Both the position numbers and the translations under genes were made by a program. 27,603 nt of DNA from UBA9865 sp035647835 (GTDB taxonomy: Bacteria; Bacillota; Dethiobacteria; Dethiobacterales; Dethiobacteraceae): positions 1 through 27,603 of the forward strand of contig DASRMS010000208.1 of assembly GCA_035647835.1 (NCBI GenBank), given 5' to 3'. The notes below the pieces were generated by a model, which was not told the DNA's origin, searched no databases, and saw only the letters and a program-made list of their open reading frames with translations. Each line of letters begins with the position of its first letter. The stretch's first letter is position 1. Shown in pieces: positions 1 through 7,951 of this stretch.

Positions 1-198
1 CTCTTTTAAGGTCGGCCAATAAAACTCGTTATATTGTTTAGGCGAAAGATATTCATTCAAGTGCAGCGGAATAAAGACTTCCTTTGCTCCCACCTCTTTA
101 GACCTCAAGGCAATTCTCAACAGCGGCTCTGTTAAAGCTTCGCCCCCTGAAACCATCATTAGGCATTTTAACCATAGTATATCATAAAAAATTGTCAC
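1..198 (-). pseudogene. URO-D (uroporphyrinogen decarboxylase) family protein, 5'-truncated remnant, runs off window
   Basis: Reading the minus strand from about 159 down to base 1 gives an open frame that includes EPLLRIALRSKEVGAKE, then VFIPLHLNEYLSP and KQYNEFYWPTLKE. The 'vfiplH...(F/Y)(M/L)SpkQ(Y/F)..FYWPtLK' pattern is typical of the URO-D superfamily, which contains uroporphyrinogen decarboxylases and corrinoid methyltransferases of the MtaA/CmuA kind. In that family this motif lies well inside the protein, with a couple of hundred residues before it. Here the frame is closed by TGA at 223-225, and the only starts available (GTG at 198, ATG at 159 or 156) leave about 15-30 residues before the motif. 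The DNA beyond is AT-rich and looks non-coding. I infer that the N-terminal part is missing, so the gene is broken. The C-terminal part lies outside the window. Substrate cannot be assigned. Confidence 0.5.
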
Positions 199-255
199 TT
201 TAGTATCGCCGTACTGTAGTGATCAGGATTAAATAAAATTATTTTCACTAAAAGT

Positions 256-284
256 TTGCATTTATTATTTTTATGTGCTATTCT
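256..284 (+). promoter_or_regulatory. Probable sigma-A promoter for the cold-shock gene
   Basis: TTGCAT (256-261) and TATTCT (279-284) are separated by 17 bases, and TG lies one base upstream of the -10 (extended -10). This would give a 5' leader of over 100 nt before the cspA start, as is usual for cold-shock mRNAs. The -35 is weak, so the call is tentative. Confidence 0.4.
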
Positions 285-390
285 TGTAAAGTATTGAAAA
301 GATGTAACGAAGCAAACGATTGAATTGCCTACTAGGCAAAAAGTAGTTTGACGTCCCAACCTCTTTTTGATTCAAAAAATATTACATTTT

Positions 391-397
391 TAGGAGG
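391..397 (+). promoter_or_regulatory. Ribosome binding site fixing the TTG start of cspA
   Basis: TAGGAGG lies 7 bases before TTG at 405. The frame is open further upstream to a TTG at 348, but that start has no Shine-Dalgarno sequence and would add 19 residues not found in cold-shock proteins. Confidence 0.75.
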
Positions 398-404
398 ATT
401 CACT

Positions 405-602
405 TTGAAAGGTAAAGTAAAATGGTTTAACGCAGAAAAAGGTTTTGGATTTATTGAGAAAGAAGAAGGCGGCGATGTCTTTGTTCATTTCTCTGCAATC
501 CAAAGCGAAGGTTTTAAAACGCTGGAAGAGGGGCAGGATGTTGAGTTTGATGTTGTAGAAGGCAATCGTGGCGAACAAGCGGCTAACGTCGTGCGTTTAT
601 AA
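405..602 (+). CDS. cspA: Cold-shock protein (CspA/CspB family)
   Basis: This is a 65-residue single cold-shock domain, the usual size of bacterial Csp proteins. It begins MKGKVKWFNAEKGFGFI. RNP1 (KGFGFIE, about residues 12-18) and RNP2 (VFVHF, about 25-29) are both present, and these are the aromatic-rich strands that bind single-stranded RNA and DNA. The family acts in the cytoplasm as an RNA chaperone that melts mRNA secondary structure, in the cold or in general growth. The start is TTG, chosen from the well-placed TAGGAGG. The gene is monocistronic, with a candidate promoter at 256-284, a long leader and a strong terminator directly after the stop. The long leader could carry temperature-responsive structure, but I see no specific motif that proves it. 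Confidence 0.95.
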   Translation: MKGKVKWFNAEKGFGFIEKEEGGDVFVHFSAIQSEGFKTLEEGQDVEFDVVEGNRGEQAANVVRL

Positions 603-613
603 ATTTTAAAACC

Positions 614-648
614 AAAAGGACATTTCCTAAACGGAAATGTCCTTTTTC
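614..648 (+). terminator. Rho-independent terminator of cspA
   Basis: A 14-bp perfect stem (614-627 with 633-646; the core reads GGACATTTCC / GGAAATGTCC) has a 5-nt loop and runs into a T tract. Confidence 0.9.
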
Positions 649-712
649 TATTGCCGGATAATTATTATGAGCAGCGTTAAGCGCCAAAACTTTTGCTGAT
701 TTTACATATCAC

Positions 713-741
713 TGGACAGTTGGCTGTGAAAACTGTATAAT
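713..741 (+). promoter_or_regulatory. Sigma-A promoter for the FAD-dependent dehydrogenase
   Basis: TGGACA (713-718) and a perfect TATAAT (736-741) are separated by 17 bases and lie 50 bp before the start codon at 791. This is one of the best promoter matches in the window. Confidence 0.75.
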
Positions 742-790
742 ACATGGGGTTTGTTTCAAACCTAGCATCTATAGTATCGGAGGGTTTTTA

Positions 791-2185
791 ATGCGCAAAT
801 CATATGATGTAGCAATGATTGGCGGCGGTCCTGCAGCAATTTATGCAGCATATGAACTGGTATCAAAATACCCAGACATCACTGTAGCTATTTTTGAAGC
901 AGGCAACGATATCTATACCCGTAACTGTCCCCTTGCCGAGAAAAAGGTAAATCACTGTATTAATTGTAAGTCTTGTGATGTCATGCGTGGTTTTGGTGGT
1001 GCTGGAGCCTATTCAGACGGTAAATATAATCTGACAGCGGAGTTTGGTGGTTGGTTAACTGATTATCTACCGGCAGAAGATGTGCTGGCCCTCATTGATT
1101 ATGTAGACCAGATTAATTTAGCATACGGGGCGCCAAAGGATCTGTATGGCACTGGCAATAGCGATCTGGGGAAGAGAGCCATGGCTCACGACCTGCACTT
1201 GCTTAATGCCAAGGTACGCCATCTTGGTACAGAAAATAATTTGCTGATTCTTAAGCAATTGTATGATCACCTCACTGCTCACTGCCACCTCTACTGCAAT
1301 ACCCCCGTGGCAGAAATTCTGCAAAACGAACAAGGGTTTTCTCTACAGCTCGAGGGACAGGAAACAGTTGATTGTAAGTATCTGATCGCTGCCCCAGGTC
1401 GTGCAGGTTCAGAATGGTTTGCCCATCAGTGCCAAAAATTAGGTCTGTCCTTATTTAACAATCAGGTTGATGTTGGCGTACGGGTAGAAATTCCTGCGGT
1501 AGTATTTCAGCATATTACTGATGATGTCTATGAGGCTAAATTACTATACCGCACCAATCAGTATGGGGATTTAGTACGTACCTTTTGTATGAATCCCAAA
1601 GGCTATGTGGTAGCAGAAAATACTGATGGTATTGTGACCGTTAATGGTCATAGCTATCGGGACGAAAAAATGCACAGTAAAAACACAAACTTTGCCCTGC
1701 TGGTCAGCAATCGTTTTACCCAGCCCTTTAACGAGCCCCATCAGTATGGTAAACGCATTGCTTCATTTTCCAATATGCTGGGCGGTGGTGTCCTGGTACA
1801 ACGCTTTGGTGATTTAGTTAAAGGCCGCAGAACCAATGAGCATCGTCTCTCACAAAGCTTTACCCGCCCCACTTTACAGGCAACCCCAGGTGATTTAAGT
1901 TTAGTTTTGCCCAAGCGTCATCTCGATAATATTATTGAAATGATTTATGCTCTCGATAAGATAGCACCAGGCATGGCCAATAATGACACTCTGCTCTATG
2001 GTGTAGAAGTCAAATTCTACAGCTCCCGTCTCCAGCTGACAGAGCAACTAGAGACAGAAATCCCTAAGATGTTTGCTGTTGGTGATGGCGCCGGGATTAC
2101 ACGCGGCTTATCACAAGCCAGTGCCAGCGGCGTCCATGTAGCACGGATTATTGGTGAACGTCTGCAAAAACAGCAAGACAAGTAG
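791..2185 (+). CDS. FAD-dependent dehydrogenase, COG2509 type (NAD(P)/FAD-binding)
   Basis: A 464-residue cytoplasmic flavoprotein. An N-terminal Rossmann dinucleotide fold carries GGGPAA at residues 11-16. It is followed by the family's hallmark cysteine block (C46, C56, C59, C62) and the sequence GFGGAGAYSDGKYNLT. A second FAD-contacting motif, FAVGDGAGITRGLSQAS, lies near the C-terminus. These fit the uncharacterised FAD-dependent dehydrogenase group COG2509; the reaction and substrate of that group are not established to my knowledge. The start is supported by GGAGGG about 7 bases upstream. The gene is transcribed alone, from the promoter at 713-741 to the terminator at 2209-2246, so the neighbours do not suggest a pathway. 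The CxxCxxC spacing could hold a metal or Fe-S centre; that is inference. Confidence 0.85.
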   Translation: MRKSYDVAMIGGGPAAIYAAYELVSKYPDITVAIFEAGNDIYTRNCPLAEKKVNHCINCKSCDVMRGFGGAGAYSDGKYNLTAEFGGWLTDYLPAEDVLALIDYVDQINLAYGAPKDLYGTGNSDLGKRAMAHDLHLLNAKVRHLGTENNLLILKQLYDHLTAHCHLYCNTPVAEILQNEQGFSLQLEGQETVDCKYLIAAPGRAGSEWFAHQCQKLGLSLFNNQVDVGVRVEIPAVVFQHITDDVYEAKLLYRTNQYGDLVRTFCMNPKGYVVAENTDGIVTVNGHSYRDEKMHSKNTNFALLVSNRFTQPFNEPHQYGKRIASFSNMLGGGVLVQRFGDLVKGRRTNEHRLSQSFTRPTLQATPGDLSLVLPKRHLDNIIEMIYALDKIAPGMANNDTLLYGVEVKFYSSRLQLTEQLETEIPKMFAVGDGAGITRGLSQASASGVHVARIIGERLQKQQDK

Positions 2186-2208
2186 CTAACTAACTTGGTA
2201 ATGCTGAC

Positions 2209-2246
2209 AAGTGCTCTGTATTGCCTAATGGTACAGAGCACTTTTT
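2209..2246 (+). terminator. Rho-independent terminator after the FAD-dependent dehydrogenase
   Basis: A 12-bp perfect stem (AAGTGCTCTGTA at 2209-2220 with its complement at 2232-2243) has an 11-nt loop and is followed by a run of five T. Confidence 0.9.
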
Positions 2247-2337
2247 GTTAACCCACTCCCTGTTTACATCCCCGCTATAGGCAAACGAGCGGGGAGATAA
2301 ATTAAGCTTCACCCTAGCGAGCAAAGGCGGTGATTTG

Positions 2338-3264
2338 ATGCGTGAAATCCAAAAAGCGGCGTTAATTGGTTTAGGTGGTATTGGTTGTGCTTATGCCAGT
2401 CGGATTATGGATACTGAGCCGCGCTTACTGCAGGTGGTAGCAGCAGCAAAGCGGGCTGCACGCTGGCAGCAGGGGCTGCAAATCAATGGCCGCCACTATC
2501 AATTTACACTTACTAGTCCCCATGGCCCAGCAGAGCCGCTTGATTTAATCCTGGTGGCGGTTAAACACTATCAGCTTCCCCAGGCCATCCTTGATCTGCA
2601 GCGCTTTGTGGGACCAGAAACTATCATCTTATCCTTACTGAATGGTATTTCCAGTGAGGAAACGTTAGCAGCAAGTTTTGGTTGGGAGCATGTACTTTAT
2701 GGCCTTTGTTTAAGTGTGGACGCGGTGAGAGAAGGAAATAAGATTGAGTTTTCTCGTGCCGGTAAAGTATATTTTGGCGAGTCGCGCAATGAGCATTACT
2801 CGCCACGGGTGGAGGCTGTGCAGCGCTTTTTTCGCCGCTGTCAGATTCCTCATGAGGTACCGCTTGATATGAGACGCCAGCAATGGTGGAAATTCATGAT
2901 TAACGTGGGCCTTAATCAGCTCTCGGGTGTCCTGCGGGCACCATATGGTGTGTTTCAGCAGCTGCCGGAGGCCGCTGCTTTAATGCAAGCGGCGATGGCA
3001 GAAGTGGTGACACTGGCACAAGCGCTGGGCATTGACTTGTCTAGCACCGAGATTGAGGATTTCATGCAGCAGTTTCAAACCTGGCCAGCTGCTGGTAAAA
3101 CATCGCTGCTGCAGGATGTGGAGGCAGGTCGCAAAACGGAAGTGGAGATGTTTGCCGGGGAGGTTTGCCGCCTTGGTCGTCAAGCTAATGTAGCCACACC
3201 GATTAATCAAATGCTATTGTTTTTAATTCAGACCAAGGAAAAGATGGCACAACTACGCTGTTAA
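2338..3264 (+). CDS. panE: 2-dehydropantoate 2-reductase (ketopantoate reductase, PanE/ApbA family)
   Basis: A 308-residue protein of the family's usual length. An N-terminal NADPH-binding fold carries GLGGIG (residues 11-16). The C-terminal helical domain carries the expected catalytic positions: K185 in WWKFMINVGLNQ, N189 and E268 in GRKTEVEMF. The family reduces 2-dehydropantoate to (R)-pantoate with NADPH in pantothenate/CoA synthesis. No other pan gene is nearby, so a paralogue acting on another 2-keto acid cannot be excluded. The start is ATG at 2338, preceded by AGGCGG; a TTG directly before it (2335) is in frame but less likely. No clear promoter was found in the 90-bp gap after the upstream terminator, and no clear terminator follows. 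Confidence 0.85.
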   Translation: MREIQKAALIGLGGIGCAYASRIMDTEPRLLQVVAAAKRAARWQQGLQINGRHYQFTLTSPHGPAEPLDLILVAVKHYQLPQAILDLQRFVGPETIILSLLNGISSEETLAASFGWEHVLYGLCLSVDAVREGNKIEFSRAGKVYFGESRNEHYSPRVEAVQRFFRRCQIPHEVPLDMRRQQWWKFMINVGLNQLSGVLRAPYGVFQQLPEAAALMQAAMAEVVTLAQALGIDLSSTEIEDFMQQFQTWPAAGKTSLLQDVEAGRKTEVEMFAGEVCRLGRQANVATPINQMLLFLIQTKEKMAQLRC

Positions 3265-3322
3265 ACTTAACACCGTTTCTTTATCGGCTAGTAAATTAGC
3301 TCAAGCTTGCCTTGCTTTCTTT

Positions 3323-3364
3323 CCTCGTCGCTGGTGTTTTTAAGGGGCAAGGTTTGCGGCGAGG
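3323..3364 (+). other. Hairpin in the gap upstream of the threonine gene pair
   Basis: CCTCGTCGC (3323-3331) can pair with GCGGCGAGG (3356-3364), 9 bp with one G-T pair. After a one-base bulge the stem can be extended by TTTC/AAAGG. The loop is 24 nt and there is no T tract, so it is not an ordinary terminator. Either a leader structure or chance is possible. Confidence 0.3.
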
Positions 3365-3454
3365 CAAAGGTGGCAATTTGGTAGGTTTTTCTAGCCTTTA
3401 CGTCCACTTTATGATATAAGTTTAGCAAGGGATTTTAAAGGAGTGGAGTGCAGG

Positions 3455-4681
3455 ATGAAATATGTGGTTGTCTTAGGCGATGGTATGGCAGATTATCCGG
3501 TAGAATCTTTAGGCGGCAGAACGCCTTTACAAGTCGCAGCTAAACCTCACATTGATGCCCTTGCGGCGCAAGGCTATGTGGGCATGGTGCAGACGGTGCC
3601 GGCGGGGTTAGCCCCGGGCAGTGACACGGCAAATTTAGCTGTCCTTGGTTATGACCCCCGCCTTTATTATACAGGTCGTTCACCTTTTGAAGCTGCTAGC
3701 ATGGGGGTGCCGTTAGCGGATGATGATTTAACTTTTCGCTGCAATTTTGTGACACTCTCTGCCGCGGCAGTTTATGCAGATAGAGTGATGCTTGACCATA
3801 GTGCAGATGAAATATCATCGGCTGAAGCAGAGATTCTTTTAGCCGCAGTAAGTGAACAATTCTCTACCGCAGAGCTGGCTTTCTATCCCGGGGTTAGTTA
3901 TCGACACCTGCTGGTCTGGCATGGTGCCCCGACTGAATGGCAGTTAACGCCTCCACACGACATTCTTGACCGTCGCATTGGCGACTATCTGCCTGGTGGT
4001 ACAGCGGCAGCCCAGGTGCTGGCAATGCAGGAAGCAAGCGTGGCCCTGCTGGAGGCACACCCCATTAACATTGAGCGCCAAAAGCAAGGCCTACGTCCAG
4101 CTAATGCTATTTGGCTTTGGGGTGAAGGGACAAAGCCGCAGCTGCCGGCATTTAGCGAAAAATATGGCTTGCATGGCGCCGTTATTTCCGCGGTAGATTT
4201 AATTAAAGGTTTAGGCCGCTGTGCAGGCCTGGATGTACTGGAAGTAGCAGGTGCCACAGGTAACTTGGAGACTAACTTTCCAGGAAAAGTGCAGGCAGCT
4301 TTAGCAGCTTTGCAAAGCGGCACCGATTTTGTCTACCTGCACCTGGAAGCACCAGATGAATGTGGTCACCGTCAGGAAACGGCAAATAAAGTGAAGTCCA
4401 TTGAACTGCTGGATCAGCAGATCATACAACCGCTATGCGCTGGACTGGCTGCGGCAGGAGCACCATACAGACTGCTGCTTTTGCCAGACCATGCGACTCC
4501 TTTAGCGCTGCGCACCCATACAGCTGACCCCGTACCCTTTCTAATCTATGATAGTACCGTTCAAGTTGACCAGGGGCCAACACAGTATGATGAAGCTGCG
4601 GCTAAGGATGGCGGGCAATTTGTCGGGGAAGGCTATACGCTGATGGATCTCTTTTTAGCCCCCAGCCAAGGAGGAGAGTAA
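3455..4681 (+). CDS. Archaeal-type cofactor-independent phosphoglycerate mutase-like protein; probable homoserine kinase
   Basis: A 408-residue member of the alkaline-phosphatase-like/aPGAM superfamily. The metal- and nucleophile-bearing motifs are in place: GDGMADYP at the N-terminus (D9), PGSDTANL with the candidate nucleophile S56, HLEAPDECGH (296-305) and PDHATP (D345, H346). By homology alone it would be a 2,3-bisphosphoglycerate-independent phosphoglycerate mutase. However, a close subfamily (TIGR02535, 'proposed homoserine kinase') occurs beside threonine genes in genomes that lack classical ThrB. Here the gene is followed after 1 bp by threonine synthase, whose ribosome site lies inside this gene's end. 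I therefore infer that it phosphorylates homoserine for its neighbour. The start is ATG at 3455, with GGAG at 3445-3448; an upstream GTG at 3443 is in frame but has no ribosome site. Confidence 0.85.
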   Translation: MKYVVVLGDGMADYPVESLGGRTPLQVAAKPHIDALAAQGYVGMVQTVPAGLAPGSDTANLAVLGYDPRLYYTGRSPFEAASMGVPLADDDLTFRCNFVTLSAAAVYADRVMLDHSADEISSAEAEILLAAVSEQFSTAELAFYPGVSYRHLLVWHGAPTEWQLTPPHDILDRRIGDYLPGGTAAAQVLAMQEASVALLEAHPINIERQKQGLRPANAIWLWGEGTKPQLPAFSEKYGLHGAVISAVDLIKGLGRCAGLDVLEVAGATGNLETNFPGKVQAALAALQSGTDFVYLHLEAPDECGHRQETANKVKSIELLDQQIIQPLCAGLAAAGAPYRLLLLPDHATPLALRTHTADPVPFLIYDSTVQVDQGPTQYDEAAAKDGGQFVGEGYTLMDLFLAPSQGGE

Positions 4682-4682
4682 G

Positions 4683-6176
4683 ATGGCAGAAGTAATGTAT
4701 CGCAGTACTCGTGGTGAGAGCCGCACCGTCGCCGCGGCTGAAGCTATTGTTAACGGTATTGCTGCTGATGGCGGCTTGTATGTGCCAACAGAGATTCCAC
4801 AGCTCACTATACCATGGGCGGAGCTGGCCGCACTCTCTTATCAGGACTTGGCCCTGCAAATTATGCGCCTTTTTCTCACTGATTACACAGAAGCCGAGTT
4901 AGCGGCGGCGATTGAGCAGGCCTATGATGCCAAATTTGATACCCCAGCGCTAGCACCATTGGCAACACACGGCTCTGTCCACTTTTTAGAACTTTACCAC
5001 GGGCCGACCCTGGCCTTTAAAGATATGGCGCTTTCCATTTTACCGCATCTTTTACGCCTCGCGGCGCAAAAATGTGGTCTCACGCAGGAAGTGGTGATTC
5101 TGACAGCAACTTCTGGTGATACGGGCAAAGCTGCTTTAGAAGGTTTTGCTGAAGTGCCGGGTGTGAAAATTATTGTCTTTTTCCCCGAACATGGGGTTAG
5201 TCCTGTGCAAAAAAGGCAAATGGTGACCCAAGCCGGGGCAAATACATATGTAATTGGCATTGAAGGAAACTTTGATGATGCCCAAAGTGGTGTGAAGGCA
5301 ATGTTTACCGATGCGCAGCTGCGTCAGCAGATGCAGCAGGCAGGTTATGTTTTTTCTTCTGCTAATTCCATTAATATTGGCCGCCTCGTACCGCAAGTTG
5401 TTTATTACTACTACGCTTACCTACAGCTTTTAAGCCAAGGTAAAGTGCGGGCCGAGCAAGCAATCAATTTTGCCGTACCTACCGGCAATTTCGGCAACAT
5501 CCTCGCCGCCTATTATGCACGTTGTCTGGGATTGCCCATTGGCAAACTAATTTGTGCTTCCAATACCAATAAGGTACTTTTTGATTTTCTCACCACTGGC
5601 GTTTATAATAAAGACCGGCAGTTTTTCGTTACTATGTCTCCTTCCATGGATATTCTCATTTCCAGTAATCTGGAGCGGTTATTATACCATGCCAGCGGTG
5701 AAAATACCGCTTGGGTTAAAGATCAGATGACGTACTTAACTCAACAAGGTCATTATCAGGTGCCAAGCACCGTGCAAACTGCCATGTCATCGTTTGTGGG
5801 CGGCTACGCTACTGAAGAGGCCACGGCAGCAGCGATTAGCTCTGTTTACCAGCAGTCACATTATTTAATTGATCCGCATACTGCCGTAGCCTATGCTGTG
5901 CTGCAGCAGTATCTGGCAGACAGCGGTGATCCTACCCCTACGGTAGTAGTGTCGACGGCCAGTCCTTTCAAATTTGCCAAAGATGTACTCGAGGCTATCG
6001 CTGGACAGCAGCCCACTGAAGATGAATTTACCCTGCTGAGTAAATTAGCCCAAACAGCAGCACAGCCTGTACCAGCAGCTATTCGTGATTTGCCAACAAG
6101 ACCAACTTTACACAAAACAGTTTGTGAGAAAGATGAAATGCGCCAGGTAGTAGAGAGTATTCTGCAGCTGTCTTAA
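4683..6176 (+). CDS. thrC: Threonine synthase
   Basis: A 497-residue PLP enzyme converting O-phosphohomoserine to threonine (EC 4.2.3.1), the last step of threonine synthesis. The PLP lysine is K113 in GPTLAFKDMALS, and the phosphate-binding region is ATSGDTGKAALEGF. The N-terminal MYRSTRGES and the glycine-rich VPTGNFGNILAAYYA are also typical. Its length places it in the longer threonine synthase group (E. coli/clostridial) rather than with the roughly 350-residue Bacillus enzyme. It starts 1 bp after the stop of the preceding gene, with AAGGAGGAG inside that gene's end, so the two are translationally linked. This linkage is the main argument that the upstream protein supplies phosphohomoserine. 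A weak 7-bp hairpin (6165-6185) covers the stop codon and could act as a partial terminator. Confidence 0.96.
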   Translation: MAEVMYRSTRGESRTVAAAEAIVNGIAADGGLYVPTEIPQLTIPWAELAALSYQDLALQIMRLFLTDYTEAELAAAIEQAYDAKFDTPALAPLATHGSVHFLELYHGPTLAFKDMALSILPHLLRLAAQKCGLTQEVVILTATSGDTGKAALEGFAEVPGVKIIVFFPEHGVSPVQKRQMVTQAGANTYVIGIEGNFDDAQSGVKAMFTDAQLRQQMQQAGYVFSSANSINIGRLVPQVVYYYYAYLQLLSQGKVRAEQAINFAVPTGNFGNILAAYYARCLGLPIGKLICASNTNKVLFDFLTTGVYNKDRQFFVTMSPSMDILISSNLERLLYHASGENTAWVKDQMTYLTQQGHYQVPSTVQTAMSSFVGGYATEEATAAAISSVYQQSHYLIDPHTAVAYAVLQQYLADSGDPTPTVVVSTASPFKFAKDVLEAIAGQQPTEDEFTLLSKLAQTAAQPVPAAIRDLPTRPTLHKTVCEKDEMRQVVESILQLS

Positions 6177-6213
6177 CTACAGCTGTTGTTCTGCGGCGGG
6201 AAAGGAGTATTTT

Positions 6214-7905
6214 GTGAAAAAAAAATTTGCCGATTTTACCTACCAACGACCAGATCTTACCGCGCTGCAGCAAGAATGGCATTATTTAACCGCACAGTTT
6301 GCTAAAGCCACCACAGCAGCAGCTCAAGAGGAAGTTGTGCAGCAAATCAATCTGCACCGCCAGGAATTTGAGTCCTTGTCTTCGCTGGCCCATATTCGCC
6401 ATACCATTAATACTACCGATGACTACTATGCGGCAGAACAAGATTTTTTTGATGAGGCGGAACCACATTATCAGGAATTAATTACAGACTATTATCGTCA
6501 GTTGGTACGCTCTCCCTTTAAAGAGGAACTTGCTCTGCGTTATGGGCAACAGCTTTTTACTTTAGCGGCCATGACTTTAAAAACATTTTCGCCTGCGGTC
6601 ATCACCGATTTACAGCAAGAGAATAAAACAGTTAGCCAATATAAAAAATTACTAGCCTCGGCTGACATTTCGTTTGCGGGGGAAAAAAGAAATTTAGCTC
6701 AACTAGAACCTTTTCAACAAGCTCCCGAGCGTGCTACACGTCAAGCCGCTGCAGAAGCTCGTTATAGCTTTTTTTCTCAGCACTGTGCTGATTTTGATGA
6801 ACTTTATGCTAAACTAGTGATGGTACGTACTTCGATTGCACAAAAGCTAGGTTTTGCCAACTTTATCCCTCTTGCTTATCTGCGGCGACACCGCTCTGAC
6901 TACCAGGCTGAGCAGGTTGCTGCCTTCCGCCGTCAGATAGAGCAGCATGTCGTACCCTTGGCCACGCAGCTGCGAGAAAAACAACGTCAGCGCTTGGGCT
7001 TGTCTGAACTGCTTTATTATGATGAGGGTATCTTTCATCCCCAAGGCAACGCACTGCCCCAAGGCACACCAGAGGAACTGATTGCCCAGGCCCGCAGCAT
7101 GTATGAGCAATTGGCACCAGAAACTGGCGTCTTCTTTGCAGAGATGACAGAACGCAGTCTGATGGATTTATTAAGTCGCTCGGGCAAATCACCTGGCGGC
7201 TACTGCGATTATTTAGCAGCTTTTCAGGCACCCTTTATTTTTGCCAATTTTAATGGTACGGCCGGTGATGTAGACGTACTCACGCACGAAGCCGGACACG
7301 CTTTTCAAGTTTGGCTCGGCCGGCAGCGACAAATACCGGAATATCACTTTGCGACCATGGATGCGGCAGAGATTCCCTCCATGGGGATGGAGTTTTTTGC
7401 TTGGCCCTACATGGAACTCTTTTTTGCCGACCAAGCTAAACAGTATCGCTATGAACATTTAAGCAGTGCTTATCTTTTTTTACCCTACGGTTGTTTAGTG
7501 GATCATTTTCAACATGATGTTTATACAGAACCACAGCTGAAGCCCGTACAGCGTCGTCGACTCTGGCGGCAGCTGGAGCAGCGTTATCTCCCCCACAGAG
7601 ATTATGCCGGACAGGACTTCTTAGCCAGCGGCGGCTATTGGTTCCAGCAGGGACATATTTTTGAAGTGCCCTTTTACTACATCGACTATGTGCTGGCACA
7701 AACATGTGTGTTTCAACTCTGGCAGCGTGCTTTAACCGATCCCCAGGCTGCTTGGCAGGATTATCTGACCTTCTGCCAGGCTGGTGGGAGCCGCTCTTTT
7801 GGCGAGTTATTACCTGCAGCAAATCTCGTCTCACCTTTTGTGGAGGGCGTCACAGACAAAGTGTCGCAGCAGGTCCAAGCCTGGTTAGTAAAAAACGAAC
7901 CCTAG
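6214..7905 (+). CDS. M3 family oligoendopeptidase (PepF-like metallopeptidase)
   Basis: A 563-residue zinc metallopeptidase. The metal site HEAGH is at residues 358-362, with the third ligand E386 in AAEIPSMGMEF, as in thimet/oligopeptidase F enzymes. The N-terminal half is the expected helical region with many Gln and Ala. There is no signal peptide, so it is probably cytoplasmic, cutting short peptides of roughly 5-20 residues for amino-acid recycling. The start is GTG at 6214 with AAAGGAG 7 bases upstream. It lies 37 bp after thrC in the same direction and may be cotranscribed. It is followed after 46 bp by the RNA helicase with no terminator between. Specificity cannot be read from the sequence. 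Confidence 0.93.
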   Translation: MKKKFADFTYQRPDLTALQQEWHYLTAQFAKATTAAAQEEVVQQINLHRQEFESLSSLAHIRHTINTTDDYYAAEQDFFDEAEPHYQELITDYYRQLVRSPFKEELALRYGQQLFTLAAMTLKTFSPAVITDLQQENKTVSQYKKLLASADISFAGEKRNLAQLEPFQQAPERATRQAAAEARYSFFSQHCADFDELYAKLVMVRTSIAQKLGFANFIPLAYLRRHRSDYQAEQVAAFRRQIEQHVVPLATQLREKQRQRLGLSELLYYDEGIFHPQGNALPQGTPEELIAQARSMYEQLAPETGVFFAEMTERSLMDLLSRSGKSPGGYCDYLAAFQAPFIFANFNGTAGDVDVLTHEAGHAFQVWLGRQRQIPEYHFATMDAAEIPSMGMEFFAWPYMELFFADQAKQYRYEHLSSAYLFLPYGCLVDHFQHDVYTEPQLKPVQRRRLWRQLEQRYLPHRDYAGQDFLASGGYWFQQGHIFEVPFYYIDYVLAQTCVFQLWQRALTDPQAAWQDYLTFCQAGGSRSFGELLPAANLVSPFVEGVTDKVSQQVQAWLVKNEP

Positions 7906-7951
7906 GTAGTAAAAAATAAGTATCCTGTAGCATAAGAAAGAAGGTGTAAGT

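Noticed and set aside
3340..3454. Possible T-box leader before the threonine gene pair (AAAGGTGGCAATTTG resembles part of the T-box sequence)
   Set aside because: Only the GGTGG core agrees with the conserved T-box element, the region before it is too short for a stem I with specifier loop, and no T-tailed terminator/antiterminator pair is present.
3443..3454. GTG at 3443 as start of the phosphoglycerate-mutase-like gene
   Set aside because: It overlaps the AAGGAG that should serve as ribosome site and adds four residues before the family-typical MKYVVVLGDGMADYP.
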